Part shown: positions 9,630 to 18,761 of the stretch, in pieces
Position numbering within the stretch: the first letter of the stretch is position 1
Layout: each line of letters starts with the position of its first letter
Translations under genes and position numbers: made by a program
Notes under the pieces: model-generated
The model's database searches: none
What the model was told of the DNA's origin: nothing
The model's input: the letters and a program-made list of their open reading frames with translations, nothing else
Source of the DNA: an uncultured Verrucomicrobiae bacterium
GTDB lineage: Bacteria > Verrucomicrobiota > Verrucomicrobiia > Limisphaerales > AAA164-E04
Assembly: GCA_951813855.1 (NCBI GenBank)
Contig: OX638380.1
Span: forward strand, 4,184,518 to 4,248,517
Reading direction: 5' to 3'
DNA length: 64,000 bases

Positions 9630-11273
9630 ATGTCAATTCTTCCGGTCGTCGATCGTCTTATTCTTGGGGCACGCTCGGCGTTGACTTGGATGCTGAGCAT
9701 CGGCTTGGTGACTATCGGCGGCGAGATGCGAAGCCAAGAAAAGGCGGAGCCGCCGCCGAACATTCTGGTGGCTTTCGCCGACGATTGGGGGAAATACGCC
9801 AGTGCTTACGCCGACCGGACGGCCGGATCGGTCAACGAAATCGTTCGGACTCCCCATTTCGATCGCATCGCTCGGGAGGGCGCCCTGTTTCATAACGCCT
9901 TCGTCACGGCTCCTTCGTGTACGCCCTGCCGGAGTTCTCTGCTGTCGGGCCAGTATTTTTGGCGGACCGGCCGAGGAGCCATTTTGCAGGGAGCGATCTG
10001 GGACGAGGCGATACCCAGTTTTCCCCTGTTGCTGAAGAACGCTGGATACCACATCGGCTATTCCTATAAGGTTTGGACTCCTGGGTCTCCGGCCCACGCC
10101 CCTTTCGGGGGAGCGGCCCACGCTTATCATCAATCCGGCAGAAGGTTTAATGGTTTTTCCCAGGCCCTCGACCGGGCAGATGACCCCGAGCGGACTCGGC
10201 AGGCGTTGCTGAACGAAGTGCGCGGCAACTTCCGGGATTTTCTATCCCGGCGAACTGACGGCGTTCCCTTCTGTTTTTGGTTTGGCCCGACCAATACCCA
10301 CCGGAAGTGGATTCAGGGTTCAGGGCTGAAGTATTGGGGTATCGATCCGGATAGTCTGAAGGGGAAAATGCCGCCTTTCTTACCGGACGTTCCTGTCATT
10401 CGCGAAGATTTCGCCGATTATCTCGGTGAAGTACATGCGTTCGACGCAGGAGTGGGAGTTCTCTTGGAAGAATTGGAACGCATCGGCGAATTAGACCGGA
10501 CTCTGATCGTGGTCAGCGGCGACCACGGCATCCCCGGTTTCCCTCGCGCCAAATGCAATTTGTATGATTTCGGAGTCGCCGTGCCGCTGGCCGTTCGTTG
10601 GGGCGATCAAGTGAAAGCGAACCGGCAGATCGACGATTTCGTCAATTTGATGGATTTGGCCCCTACCTTTTTGGAAGCGGCCGGGGTAGAGGTGCCGCCG
10701 GTGATGACGGGGAAGAGCTTGGTTCCGGTGTTCCGGGCCGCCGGTTCCGGGCAAATCGATTCGGAGCGGGATTATGTCGTGACGGGAAGGGAGCGGCATG
10801 TCGCTGCCGCGCGTAACGGTAACTTGCCTTATCCGCAACGGGCGATTCGAACCGAGAACTATCTTTACATCCGCAATTACCGGCCGGAACGTTGGCCGAT
10901 GGGAATCGCTCCGGGGTATGGTTTGCCGGAAGGCCCGTTCCCCGGAAAAGAACCGTTGGAACGGAATACGTTCGTGGCCTTCGGAGATTTCGACGCCAGC
11001 CCGACGAAAGCGTTCTTGGCGGGATTGCGAAACGATCCGGAAATGAAATCGTATTTCGATTTCGCGTTCGGCAGGCAACCTGCCGAGGAATTATACGAAT
11101 TGAGCACGGACCCGCATCAAATGCGCAACGTGGCCGAAGACCCTCGCCATCGAGAGGCTAAAGCCGAGCTCGCCGGGAGGTTGCACGATATTTTGACTCA
11201 GACGAAGGATCCGCGAGTGACGCAGGATCAACCGGTATTCGAGCGTCCGCCGTTCTCCGGAGCCTTGCGGTAG
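9630..11273 (+). CDS. Secreted sulfatase (formylglycine-dependent)
   Basis: Type I sulfatase hydrolysing a sulfate ester, probably of a polysaccharide, outside the cytoplasm. A hydrophobic N-terminus (about residues 8-33) acts as a signal peptide. The metal-binding start of the fold is NILVAFADDWG. The active-site signature is SCTPCRSSLLSGQ, with Cys97 as the residue converted to formylglycine. Later landmarks are GPTNTHRKW, a VVSGDHGIPGFPRAK metal-ligand segment, and the C-terminal ELYELSTDPHQMRNVAEDP typical of this family. Length 547 aa is normal. No maturase gene is in the window. An upstream start in the same frame is unlikely because copy 2 of the repeat lies there. Confidence 0.9.
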   Translation: MSILPVVDRLILGARSALTWMLSIGLVTIGGEMRSQEKAEPPPNILVAFADDWGKYASAYADRTAGSVNEIVRTPHFDRIAREGALFHNAFVTAPSCTPCRSSLLSGQYFWRTGRGAILQGAIWDEAIPSFPLLLKNAGYHIGYSYKVWTPGSPAHAPFGGAAHAYHQSGRRFNGFSQALDRADDPERTRQALLNEVRGNFRDFLSRRTDGVPFCFWFGPTNTHRKWIQGSGLKYWGIDPDSLKGKMPPFLPDVPVIREDFADYLGEVHAFDAGVGVLLEELERIGELDRTLIVVSGDHGIPGFPRAKCNLYDFGVAVPLAVRWGDQVKANRQIDDFVNLMDLAPTFLEAAGVEVPPVMTGKSLVPVFRAAGSGQIDSERDYVVTGRERHVAAARNGNLPYPQRAIRTENYLYIRNYRPERWPMGIAPGYGLPEGPFPGKEPLERNTFVAFGDFDASPTKAFLAGLRNDPEMKSYFDFAFGRQPAEELYELSTDPHQMRNVAEDPRHREAKAELAGRLHDILTQTKDPRVTQDQPVFERPPFSGALR

Positions 11274-11274
11274 C

Positions 11275-12006
11275 TCAGTCGTCCCGTTTTTCTCCGGCGT
11301 ATTTCCACTGGTTGCCGACCTTTTGCATGTAGACGGTTTCCATCCGGGAAGCCCCCTGAATGTAGACGTCCAGGAACATTTCGGAATCGGACTCGCTCCG
11401 GATGTCCAGCACTTGAAGCCCCGTGATGTATTGAACGTCGGAAACGTGCTTTTCGGCGATGGCGTCCTCGGTCATGTTCTCCCATCTTTTGGCCATGCGT
11501 TCCTGTTCTTCGGGCGCCAAGCTTTCGTAATAGATTTGGGGGTCGCCTTGCTGCATGGCCCAGATGGCCGTAATCAGGGCGTCCTGGGGAGTCTCGTATC
11601 CTAGATGATCCCATTGTTCTTTGGGGAACACCGGAACCTCTCTCGTCGTTTGGGAGGTTTCCGTAGCGGCTCGAGGCTGGGTCTGGCGCAACTGGCGATT
11701 GTCCGCTTGGAGCCGGCGATTGGCCGTCTGTATTTTGTCGACCGCCTCGGTGTCGCCCTGCAGGCGGGTGATTTCACCCCTGAGTTTGTGGACTTCTGCT
11801 GCGTCTTTTTCCAAGCGTTCCACTTTGCGGTCGTGTTGCTGGCGAAGGGTGGTTTCCCGTTCCTTAGCCTGTTCCTCGGCCGTATCAACTTGAACCTGCA
11901 GGGCTTTCCGGGCGGTCTCCAACCGGGAGTTCTCTTGCCAGGTCCAGACAGCGGCTCCGATGCTGATCGCCGAGATCGCGGTCAGCGCGTAAACGGTGGC
12001 TTTCAT
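11275..12006 (-). CDS. Membrane-anchored coiled-coil protein, unknown function
   Basis: 243 residues: one N-terminal hydrophobic segment (about 5-22, signal anchor), then a long charged coiled coil (about 28-110, rich in Gln, Glu, Arg and Lys), then a globular C-terminal part of about 110 residues beginning at VFPKEQWDHLGYETPQDALITAIWAMQQGD. That part resembles the small regulatory or stress-associated domains seen downstream of sigma-factor genes in Verrucomicrobia, but I cannot name it. It is convergent with the sulfatase, with one base between the stops. It probably faces the periplasm. Confidence 0.72.
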   Translation of the reverse strand: MKATVYALTAISAISIGAAVWTWQENSRLETARKALQVQVDTAEEQAKERETTLRQQHDRKVERLEKDAAEVHKLRGEITRLQGDTEAVDKIQTANRRLQADNRQLRQTQPRAATETSQTTREVPVFPKEQWDHLGYETPQDALITAIWAMQQGDPQIYYESLAPEEQERMAKRWENMTEDAIAEKHVSDVQYITGLQVLDIRSESDSEMFLDVYIQGASRMETVYMQKVGNQWKYAGEKRDD

Positions 12007-12382
12007 GCGTTAGTCGCTATGGGTCAGTTTTCCTGATGGTCGGCGCGATTTTCCTTTTTGCAAGTAATTAACTCGAAGGAAATTCCCGGATCGGCGCTTC
12101 GCCGGAGCGTTCCCTGCGAGATTGCGGAAACCGATCGTCGTTGATTCCCGGCCGGGGGAATTGTATGTATCGGCCCGGAGCGCTCCGTAACTCGAGGATC
12201 GGATCGTTTTTCGCCTTCGTTGTCGCCGGTCGGGAGATTCCGCATCGGAACCCGAACCGGGGAACGGTCAATCGTCGATCGCCTGGCCAAGGCCGGACGG
12301 AAGAGCCGAGCCCTCGGTCAGAGCCGAAAGCAAGGCCTGCGGGGCACGGAGAGACTAAGGGAACGCACGATGAACGCACGGC
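12007..12382. other. Intergenic region between divergent genes
   Basis: About 375 bp between the coiled-coil gene (reverse) and the antiporter (forward). It presumably holds promoters for both. I see no RNA gene, repeat or convincing additional coding region. Confidence 0.5.
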
Positions 12383-13384
12383 ATGTGGGAAGTTAGTTGG
12401 GAAATCATACTCCTTTTGGTCGGTTTGGCGATGATCATCAAGGGCGGCGATTTGTTCGTCGCCTCGAGCGTTCGCATCGCCGAATTCCTTCAGGTGCCGA
12501 GGATCGTCATCGGAACGACCTTGGTCAGCCTGGCGACCACCTCCCCGGAATTGGTCGTTTCCGTTACGGCCGGAATCAGGGGCGAATCCGAAATGGGGGT
12601 AGGGGCGGCCGTGGGTTCCTGCATGTGCAACATGTGCCTGATCTTGGGATTAATGGCGGTGATCCAAAGTATCGGAGTCCGGCCGGTCGAGTTGAAGATA
12701 CCTTTGGTGGCCGTGTTTTTCTTCTCGTTTCTGTTACTGGGGCTCACTTGGGATTTGAAACTAGCTAGGATAGCCGGAGGAGCGTTGTTGGCGATGGGGA
12801 TCGGTTATTTCATCGTCGATTTTTTTCATCATCGCCGCATGTCCCGGCCAGAAGATTTGGCGGAGGCCCGGAATATCGAATCGGATCTCATCGCCGGCAA
12901 TCGATGGTTGGTGAGCCGCCAATCTACCGCTATCGTCTTTACGATCGGAGCGGTCATGGTTGCGATTGGCAGCCGGTTTTTGGTGGATTCCGCCGCCGGG
13001 CTGGCCGGCCGGATGGGCGTTCCGACCATTATCATCGGCTTGACGATCGTGGCGGTGGGGACTTCACTTCCTGAATTGGTGACGGCGATCAAATCGGCCC
13101 GGCACAACGTGTCGGACTTGGGAGTAGGCAATATCCTCGGTGCGAACGTGGCTAATCTTACCTTGATCGTCGGCGGGGCGGCGTCTTTTCAGGAAGTGAC
13201 CATGGATCGCGCCACCCAGTTGATTAATTTTTCGGCGCTGTTGATCGGGTTAACGATGGTATTTCTGATGTTAGCTTCCCATCGGAGGATTTTTCGGTTC
13301 GAAGGCGGAATCCTGATCGCTTTCTACGTGCTCTATCTCGCAGCGGTGACGGGGTCCCGATTCCTGGGAGGAGCGTCCCCGTGA
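12383..13384 (+). CDS. Calcium/sodium antiporter (CaCA family)
   Basis: Inner-membrane exchanger of about ten helices and 333 aa. Both alpha repeats of the CaCA superfamily are present: GTTLVSLATTSPELVVSVTA (about residues 47-66) and GLTIVAVGTSLPELVTAIKS (about 218-237). Each carries the conserved acidic residue that binds the cation. Each is followed by a GNILGAN/GAAVGSC-type loop. The family exchanges Ca2+ (or K+) for Na+ or H+; the ions used here are not determined. The start ATG follows closely on ACGGC without a clear Shine-Dalgarno. Its end overlaps the GNAT start by 4 bp. Confidence 0.9.
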   Translation: MWEVSWEIILLLVGLAMIIKGGDLFVASSVRIAEFLQVPRIVIGTTLVSLATTSPELVVSVTAGIRGESEMGVGAAVGSCMCNMCLILGLMAVIQSIGVRPVELKIPLVAVFFFSFLLLGLTWDLKLARIAGGALLAMGIGYFIVDFFHHRRMSRPEDLAEARNIESDLIAGNRWLVSRQSTAIVFTIGAVMVAIGSRFLVDSAAGLAGRMGVPTIIIGLTIVAVGTSLPELVTAIKSARHNVSDLGVGNILGANVANLTLIVGGAASFQEVTMDRATQLINFSALLIGLTMVFLMLASHRRIFRFEGGILIAFYVLYLAAVTGSRFLGGASP

Positions 13385-13983
13385 CCCGGGGAGCTATCCA
13401 TCTTCGCCGGGCGACGATCGAGGACTTGCCCCGACTGCAAGCCCTGTGGCGGACCGCCTTGTTGCCGGATCACGCCTTGAAACGGGAACTGACGGAATTT
13501 CAGTTGGTGGAAGGCGGCGACGGCCGCTTGATCGGCGCCGTGGGCATCCAACTGCTCGGTCAGGACGCTCGTATCTATAACGAAGTGTGGTCGCACCCGG
13601 AATCCGAACAGGTGGCCAAGGCCCAGTTATGGAATTGGCTCGTCAAGTTGATACAAAGTCACGGCATTCACCGAGTTTGGACCCAGGAAAAATCGGGCTA
13701 CTGGCAAGAGTGCGGATTTGTCGAACCGACGGAATCCCAGGTTCAAATGTTGCCGAAGGCTTGGCGCCAGTTTCGGGGTTCCTGGCGGTTTTTCACCTTT
13801 TACGACGAACGGGCCGAAGAGATCATCGCCCGGGAAATCGATTATTGCCAGACGGTCCATGAAGACGATCTCAAACAGACCAAGCAATGGAGCCAAAGTT
13901 TGAAATGGGCCTTGTCCTTGTTGGTCGTGGCGATCGTTTTCTATTATTTGATCCTGTTAATCTCGTCGCTGAAGATATCTTAG
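13381..13983 (+). CDS. GNAT-family acetyltransferase with C-terminal membrane anchor
   Basis: GTG start overlapping the antiporter stop (GTGA), so translationally coupled. Residues 6-140 have the GNAT layout: IHLRRATIEDLPRLQALW, a GGDGRLIGAVGIQLLGQDARI core strand pair, then a C-terminal YWQECGFVEP motif typical of the fold. Residues about 176-198 form a single strongly hydrophobic helix, so the catalytic domain is probably tethered to the cytoplasmic face of the membrane. The substrate is unknown. The stop overlaps the convergent lipA stop by 4 bp. The membrane tail is unusual for this family. Confidence 0.75.
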   Translation: MTRGAIHLRRATIEDLPRLQALWRTALLPDHALKRELTEFQLVEGGDGRLIGAVGIQLLGQDARIYNEVWSHPESEQVAKAQLWNWLVKLIQSHGIHRVWTQEKSGYWQECGFVEPTESQVQMLPKAWRQFRGSWRFFTFYDERAEEIIAREIDYCQTVHEDDLKQTKQWSQSLKWALSLLVVAIVFYYLILLISSLKIS

Positions 13984-14909
13984 CCGGGAAGGTCGGCCAT
14001 GGCGTCGGCGTAATAGGAACTGCGGACTAGGGGACCGGCAGCCACTCGGCGGAAGCCCCGGGTTTCCGCATGCCTTTTCCAAGCGGCGAACGTCGCTGGC
14101 GGCAGAAATTCTTGGACCGGCAAGTGCTGGGGCGTAGGGTGCAGATACTGCCCCAAAGTCAGGATGTCGCAGTCGACCGCCCGCAAATCGTCCAAGGCCT
14201 GGAATATTTCCGACTCGGTTTCTCCCAGTCCCAGCATCAGTCCGGATTTGGTTTGCACCGGATATTGCGCCCATCGCTTGACCCGGTTCAATAATTCCAG
14301 GGATCGGTCGTAAGTGGCTCGGTGACGGACCTGGGGAGTCAAGCGGCGGACGGTCTCCAGGTTGTGGTTATAGATGTCCGGTTGAGCCGCCAATACGACG
14401 CGCAGATCTTCCGCTCGGCCCCGGAAGTCTGGCGTCAGGACTTCGACGAGGCTCTTCGGCGAGCGGTCCCGGATCGCGGCTACGGTTCGGGCGAAGTGCT
14501 CGCTGCCGCCGTCGGGGAGATCGTCCCGCGCTACCGCCGTGACCACGATATGTCGCAGTTTCATTCGCCGAGCCGCTTCCGCGATCCGAGCGGGTTCTCC
14601 CTCGTCCAAGGGAAGGGGTTTGGCGACGTTCACGGCACAGAAACCGCAGGCTCGGGTGCACCGGTCGCCGGCGATCATGAAGGCGGCGCTTCCCCGGCTC
14701 CAGCATTCCCAGCGATTGGGGCATTTGGCGCTTTCGCAAATCGTGTTCAATGCCAGATCGACGAGCAAGGTTCGCAGGCCGGCGAAGGCGCGGTCCACCG
14801 GCAACGGGCGGCGCAGCCAGCGAGGCAGTCTTTGCCGGGCGGGGCGCGGCCCGCCCGGCGTCGCCTCTCGGGGCGGGATGGAAACGGGGAGAGGCTCGCT
14901 GGTTGCCAT
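13980..14909 (-). CDS. lipA: Lipoyl synthase (radical SAM)
   Basis: Inserts two sulfurs into protein-bound octanoyl groups to make lipoyl cofactors. The auxiliary-cluster cysteines are in CESAKCPNRWEC (Cys58, 63, 69) and the radical-SAM cluster in CTRACGFC (Cys84, 88, 91). TGxG-independent landmarks include VVTAVARDDLPDGGSEHF, YNHNLETVRRL and KSGLMLGLGETE. I chose the ATG at 14909 (309 aa, normal length). A longer frame to 15326 would overlap the divergent DUF58 gene and add a low-complexity basic tail. No lipB is adjacent. Confidence 0.93.
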   Translation of the reverse strand: MATSEPLPVSIPPREATPGGPRPARQRLPRWLRRPLPVDRAFAGLRTLLVDLALNTICESAKCPNRWECWSRGSAAFMIAGDRCTRACGFCAVNVAKPLPLDEGEPARIAEAARRMKLRHIVVTAVARDDLPDGGSEHFARTVAAIRDRSPKSLVEVLTPDFRGRAEDLRVVLAAQPDIYNHNLETVRRLTPQVRHRATYDRSLELLNRVKRWAQYPVQTKSGLMLGLGETESEIFQALDDLRAVDCDILTLGQYLHPTPQHLPVQEFLPPATFAAWKRHAETRGFRRVAAGPLVRSSYYADAMADLPG

Positions 14910-15028
14910 GGGTGTCGGTTCGATCCGGCCCTCGAAAGTATAGTCCAACGGCTCGCGGGGCAAGTTCGCATCCGCCCTTGCCGTTTTGCGTTTACCGCCG
15001 GGGGCATTAATGCTAGGCTGGTGGTGAG

Positions 15029-15919
15029 GTGGGTCAGGAATTGCTCGATTCGGATCTGTTGCGTCGACTGGAGCGCTTGCAATTGCTTTCGCAACGATGG
15101 TCGAAAGGCGCGTTGCGCGGGGAACGAAGAAGCCGGAATCGCGGTTATTCGGTGGAATTCGCCGATTACCGCAATTACGTGGCCGGCGACGACTTGCGTT
15201 ATCTCGACTGGAATCTTTACGGCCGGCTGGACCGGTTGTTTCTGCGGTTGTACGAAGAGGACCGCGAGTTGCCCGTGACGATCTTTCTAGACGCCAGCGA
15301 GTCCATGACCTTCGGCGAGCCTTCAAAATTCCGGTTCGCCAAGCAAGTGGCGGCCGCCATTGGGCATGTCGTGCTCTGCGGTTCGGACCGAGTGAGCGTC
15401 AGGGTGTTTCCGGAACCGAAAGACCATCATCGCCTATCCTTGATCAATGTGCGCAGCCGGCATTCTTCGTTGCGCCTGTTGCAAAATCTCTCGGAGCTGC
15501 AAGGCGGCGGGCAATCGGACTTGAATGAGGAACTTAGAAAGGGAGCGATCGAATCTCCGCATGCGGGCATGGCTGTGGTGCTGAGCGATTTTCTTTCGCC
15601 TACCGGTTACGAAGCGGGGATCAAGGCATTGATGGCTCGTGGTTTTCAGATCATGGCGGTGAGCGTCTGGTCCGCGGAAGAGTTTCAGCCGACCAGCTAC
15701 GGCGATCTCAAATTCGTGGACGCCGAAACGGGGGCGATGCAAGAGGTCAGTTTCGGTAAATTCCGCTTGCGGCGTTATCAGGCGGCGGCCACGGCCTACG
15801 TGGCCCGGTTGGCGGAATTCTGCCGCCGCCGGGGAGTAGCGTTTTGGTCGGTGTCTTCCGCTACCTCGTTGGAGGATCTGTTGTTGAAGCAAATGCGGCA
15901 ACTGGAATTGTGGCGTTAA
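15029..15919 (+). CDS. DUF58 domain protein
   Basis: First gene of a five-gene operon. GTG start; 296 aa. The DUF58 hallmark GYSVEFADYRNYVAGDDLRYLDWNLYG is split over residues about 38-66. It is followed by a VWA-like strand with a metal-ion site FLDASESM (DxSxS). DUF58 proteins normally work with MoxR-type AAA+ ATPases in chaperone-like maturation of envelope or metal-containing complexes; no moxR gene lies here or elsewhere in the window. The neighbour BatA-type gene begins 25 bp later. Confidence 0.88.
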   Translation: MGQELLDSDLLRRLERLQLLSQRWSKGALRGERRSRNRGYSVEFADYRNYVAGDDLRYLDWNLYGRLDRLFLRLYEEDRELPVTIFLDASESMTFGEPSKFRFAKQVAAAIGHVVLCGSDRVSVRVFPEPKDHHRLSLINVRSRHSSLRLLQNLSELQGGGQSDLNEELRKGAIESPHAGMAVVLSDFLSPTGYEAGIKALMARGFQIMAVSVWSAEEFQPTSYGDLKFVDAETGAMQEVSFGKFRLRRYQAAATAYVARLAEFCRRRGVAFWSVSSATSLEDLLLKQMRQLELWR

Positions 15920-15944
15920 ACCAAGTGGGCGGGGCGATCGGCAT

Positions 15945-17780
15945 ATGAGTTTTCTCTCGTTAGCGGCGTTATGGTTCGCCGTCTCCTTGCCGGTCGTCGT
16001 GCTGTTCTATCTGCTCAAGCGCAAGCGCAAGGTGCGCCTGGTATCCAGCGTGTTGTTGTGGCAACGCTTCTTGAACGAGTCGCGCGCCAACGCTCCGTTT
16101 CAGAAACTCAAACGCAGCATGCTGCTCTTGTTGCAGTTGCTGCTCTTGGCGCTGGCCGTTCTGGCCTTGGCTCGACCCTACTTCGCCGATTATTCGTTGG
16201 GCGGAGCCTTGCAGGTTTTGGTCATCGACGCCTCGGCTTCCATGCAAGCGACCGATGTTTCGCCGTCCCGATTCGCCGCGGCGCAAGCCTCGGCTTTGCA
16301 ATTGGTGGACGGGTTGCAGGATTCGGATAAAATGGTGATCGTGCTGGCCGGGGCTCGCACCCTGGTGGTTCAATCGCCGACTTCGGAAAAAGCGGTGCTG
16401 CGGCGGACGATCGAAGGATTGCAGGTTTCCGACGCTCCGACCCGATTGCTGGAAGGGCTGCAATTGGCCGAAACGCTGGTCAAGGACCATGCCTCTTCCG
16501 AGATTCATTTGCTGAGCGACGGCGCCGTTTCGGATCTCGGGGAATTCGCCGACTCGGAGATGAAACTCGTGTTCCACGAGATCGGCCAGGGAAGCGACAA
16601 CATCGGCGTCGCTTCGTTGGATGTCCGGTTGAATCCCGACGATCGTTCTTCCCAGGTCGTTTTCGCGAGCGTCGTCAATTTTTCGACCAACGATTACCGG
16701 TTCCCGGTGGAATTGTGGCTGGACGACCGGATGCTGGAAGCGCGGGTCGTTGATTTGGAGAAAGGGGGGACCGCTTCACAGGTCTTTGTCGCCCAGCAGC
16801 CGACCAACGGCGTGTTCACTTTCCGGATCGAGGCGGAAGACCAGTTGGCGATCGACAACGAAGCCTATGTTGTCAGTTTGCTGCCCCAACCCGCGGAAGT
16901 GCTGTTGTACTCGGCGGGCAACGCTTTTTTGGAGCGGGCGCTGCACACTTCGGGAACGGTTAATCTGCAGCAGACCAGCGATCCGACGGTCGCCGCCGAC
17001 GAATTCGATCTGGTTGTGCTGGACGGATTGATCCCTCAAGAATGGCCGGAGGCAAACCTGTTGGCGTTCAACGTGGTGCATACCAATTGGTTCGCTGGGT
17101 GGGAGCGGGCCGACGCGCCGGCCGTGGTGGATTGGAAAAGCGCGCATCCCTTGTTGCGGTTCGTCGGGTTCGACGAAGTCTTGATCAGCGAGGCTTGGTC
17201 GATCGCGACTCCTTTCTGGGCGGAATCCTTGGTGGAATCGGCCCAGTTCCCTTTGATCGTCGCGGGCGAACAGGAAGGGCTCCGGCGGGTTTGGATCGGG
17301 TTCGACGTCTTGAACTCGACTTGGCCGTTGCGGGTTTCGTTTCCGATCTTCGTGGCCAATGCCGTGCAATGGCTCAATCCGTCGATGACTAGCGGCCATC
17401 AATTGACGACCCGGATTGGGGAAACGCTCCGTTTGAGCGTCGATCCGAACGCGGAGTCGGTGACGCTGGAACGGCCCGGAGGTCAAAGCGAAGAGTGGCC
17501 GATTACGGCCGGCTCCAGCAGTTTGATGTTCGGCGATACGGCCAAGCAGGGCGTCTATCGTTGGGGGACGGGGACTAATCAGGTGCGATTCGCGGTCAAC
17601 CTTCTGGATGCGGCCGAAAGCGATATCAACTCCCGAGCGACCCTTAATCTGGCCGGCGGCAGGCTGGTCGAAGCGACCGAGTCGCTCCGGGCCGATTTGG
17701 AACTCTGGCGTTGGTTCGCTTTAGCGGCGATCGTCGTGCTGATGGGAGAATGGTGGTACTATCACAAACGAACCGCATGA
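15945..17780 (+). CDS. BatA/VWA-type membrane protein
   Basis: N-terminal BatA segment with two membrane helices (about residues 3-22 and 57-78) flanking the typical FYLLKRKRKVRLVSSVLLWQR stretch. Next is a von Willebrand A domain with the metal site VIDASASMQ (DxSxS) near residue 94. The long middle part is beta-rich, and a helix at the C-terminus (about 588-606, ending WWYYHKRTA) anchors it again. 611 aa. It shares an ATGA overlap with the next gene. Known role of the family: partner of MoxR/DUF58 systems at the inner membrane. The specific client is unknown. Confidence 0.85.
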   Translation: MSFLSLAALWFAVSLPVVVLFYLLKRKRKVRLVSSVLLWQRFLNESRANAPFQKLKRSMLLLLQLLLLALAVLALARPYFADYSLGGALQVLVIDASASMQATDVSPSRFAAAQASALQLVDGLQDSDKMVIVLAGARTLVVQSPTSEKAVLRRTIEGLQVSDAPTRLLEGLQLAETLVKDHASSEIHLLSDGAVSDLGEFADSEMKLVFHEIGQGSDNIGVASLDVRLNPDDRSSQVVFASVVNFSTNDYRFPVELWLDDRMLEARVVDLEKGGTASQVFVAQQPTNGVFTFRIEAEDQLAIDNEAYVVSLLPQPAEVLLYSAGNAFLERALHTSGTVNLQQTSDPTVAADEFDLVVLDGLIPQEWPEANLLAFNVVHTNWFAGWERADAPAVVDWKSAHPLLRFVGFDEVLISEAWSIATPFWAESLVESAQFPLIVAGEQEGLRRVWIGFDVLNSTWPLRVSFPIFVANAVQWLNPSMTSGHQLTTRIGETLRLSVDPNAESVTLERPGGQSEEWPITAGSSSLMFGDTAKQGVYRWGTGTNQVRFAVNLLDAAESDINSRATLNLAGGRLVEATESLRADLELWRWFALAAIVVLMGEWWYYHKRTA

Positions 17781-18709
17781 ACGGGCAGAGAAGGGTTGTC
17801 GTTAACATCGGGACGCTTTCGCTGGCGCTCGCCGCCTGGTTTTGGGGTGGAGGTTGCCGGTCGGAAACTGAACGGGCGGTCATTTATACGTCTCAGGATC
17901 GCATCTACGCTGAGCGAATCTTGGACCGGCTCGAACAAGAAACCGGAATTATGGTGCTTCCGTTATACGATTCCGAATCGGTCAAGACGACCGGCCTGAA
18001 AAATCGGTTGGTGGCGGAGCGGACGAATCCCCGTTGCGACGTTTTCTGGAGCAACGAAGAGATGATGGTCCGCAAGCTGGCCCAGGAAGGTTTGGTCGAC
18101 GGCGAAGGGGCGTTGACTTTCGGTTACCGGAGCCGGCGACTGGTGATCAACACGAATTTCGTCGGCGAATTATCCGCCCTTAAATTAAATAGCTTAACCC
18201 AGCCACGCTGGCGGGGCCGGGTCGCGGTGGCTTATCCGTTGTTCGGCACGACGGCTACTCATTTCATGGCATTGCGCGCCGCTTGGGGGCCTCAAGAGTG
18301 GGAATCGTGGTGCCGCGAACTGATTGCGAACGAGGTCAAGATCGTCGACGGCAATTCCACCGTGGTTCGCCTGGTCGGACAGGGGGAAGCCTGGATCGGG
18401 CTGACCGACTACGACGATATCGCGGTCGGCTTGCGCAACGGGCTGCCGATCAGAGCCTTGCCGCCGAGCGGGGAAATGTCGTTGATCGCCAACACGGTCG
18501 CGGCGGTTCGAGGCGGGCCGAATCCTCAGAACGCCCGCTTGGTGCAGGATTTTTTTCGCCGGCCCGAAGTGCAGGCCGAATTGTTCGATTCGGGGGCTCT
18601 GGAAGGGATCGATCCGGGCGCGGTGCCTTATTTGCCCACGGATTGGGATCGGGTCATGGCCGATTTCGACGAAGCTTACCGGGAGTTGATCGAATGGTTT
18701 TTGAGGTAA
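17777..18709 (+). CDS. ABC transporter solute-binding lipoprotein (Fe3+/thiamine type)
   Basis: Starts at the ATG that overlaps the previous stop (ATGA); an upstream in-frame ATG at 17711 lies inside the preceding gene and would spoil the signal sequence. The N-terminus has a lipoprotein signal ending WGGGC, with Cys27 as lipidation site. The mature part follows the family-1 binding-protein pattern: VIYTSQDRIYAERILDRLEQETGI, CDVFWSNEEMM, and a TDYDDIAVGLRNGLP segment. This group binds ferric iron, thiamine or phosphonate-like ligands. Which one applies here cannot be told. It pairs with the permease 52 bp downstream. Confidence 0.82.
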   Translation: MNGQRRVVVNIGTLSLALAAWFWGGGCRSETERAVIYTSQDRIYAERILDRLEQETGIMVLPLYDSESVKTTGLKNRLVAERTNPRCDVFWSNEEMMVRKLAQEGLVDGEGALTFGYRSRRLVINTNFVGELSALKLNSLTQPRWRGRVAVAYPLFGTTATHFMALRAAWGPQEWESWCRELIANEVKIVDGNSTVVRLVGQGEAWIGLTDYDDIAVGLRNGLPIRALPPSGEMSLIANTVAAVRGGPNPQNARLVQDFFRRPEVQAELFDSGALEGIDPGAVPYLPTDWDRVMADFDEAYRELIEWFLR

Positions 18710-18761
18710 TCGCCGAACGCTCCCGGGAGGCGGCCGGCACCGCATCCGTCGCGTCGAGAGC

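Noticed and set aside
12141..12434. 97-codon frame overlapping the antiporter start
   Set aside because: Arg/Gly-rich shadow-like composition, overlap with a clear gene and no start signal.
14910..15326. N-terminal extension of lipA to 15326
   Set aside because: It would overlap the divergent DUF58 gene, adds a basic low-complexity tail and makes LipA far longer than usual.
16000..16150. Repetitive-looking leucine/glutamine codons
   Set aside because: Checked as a possible repeat array; it is only the membrane-helix coding region of the BatA-type gene.
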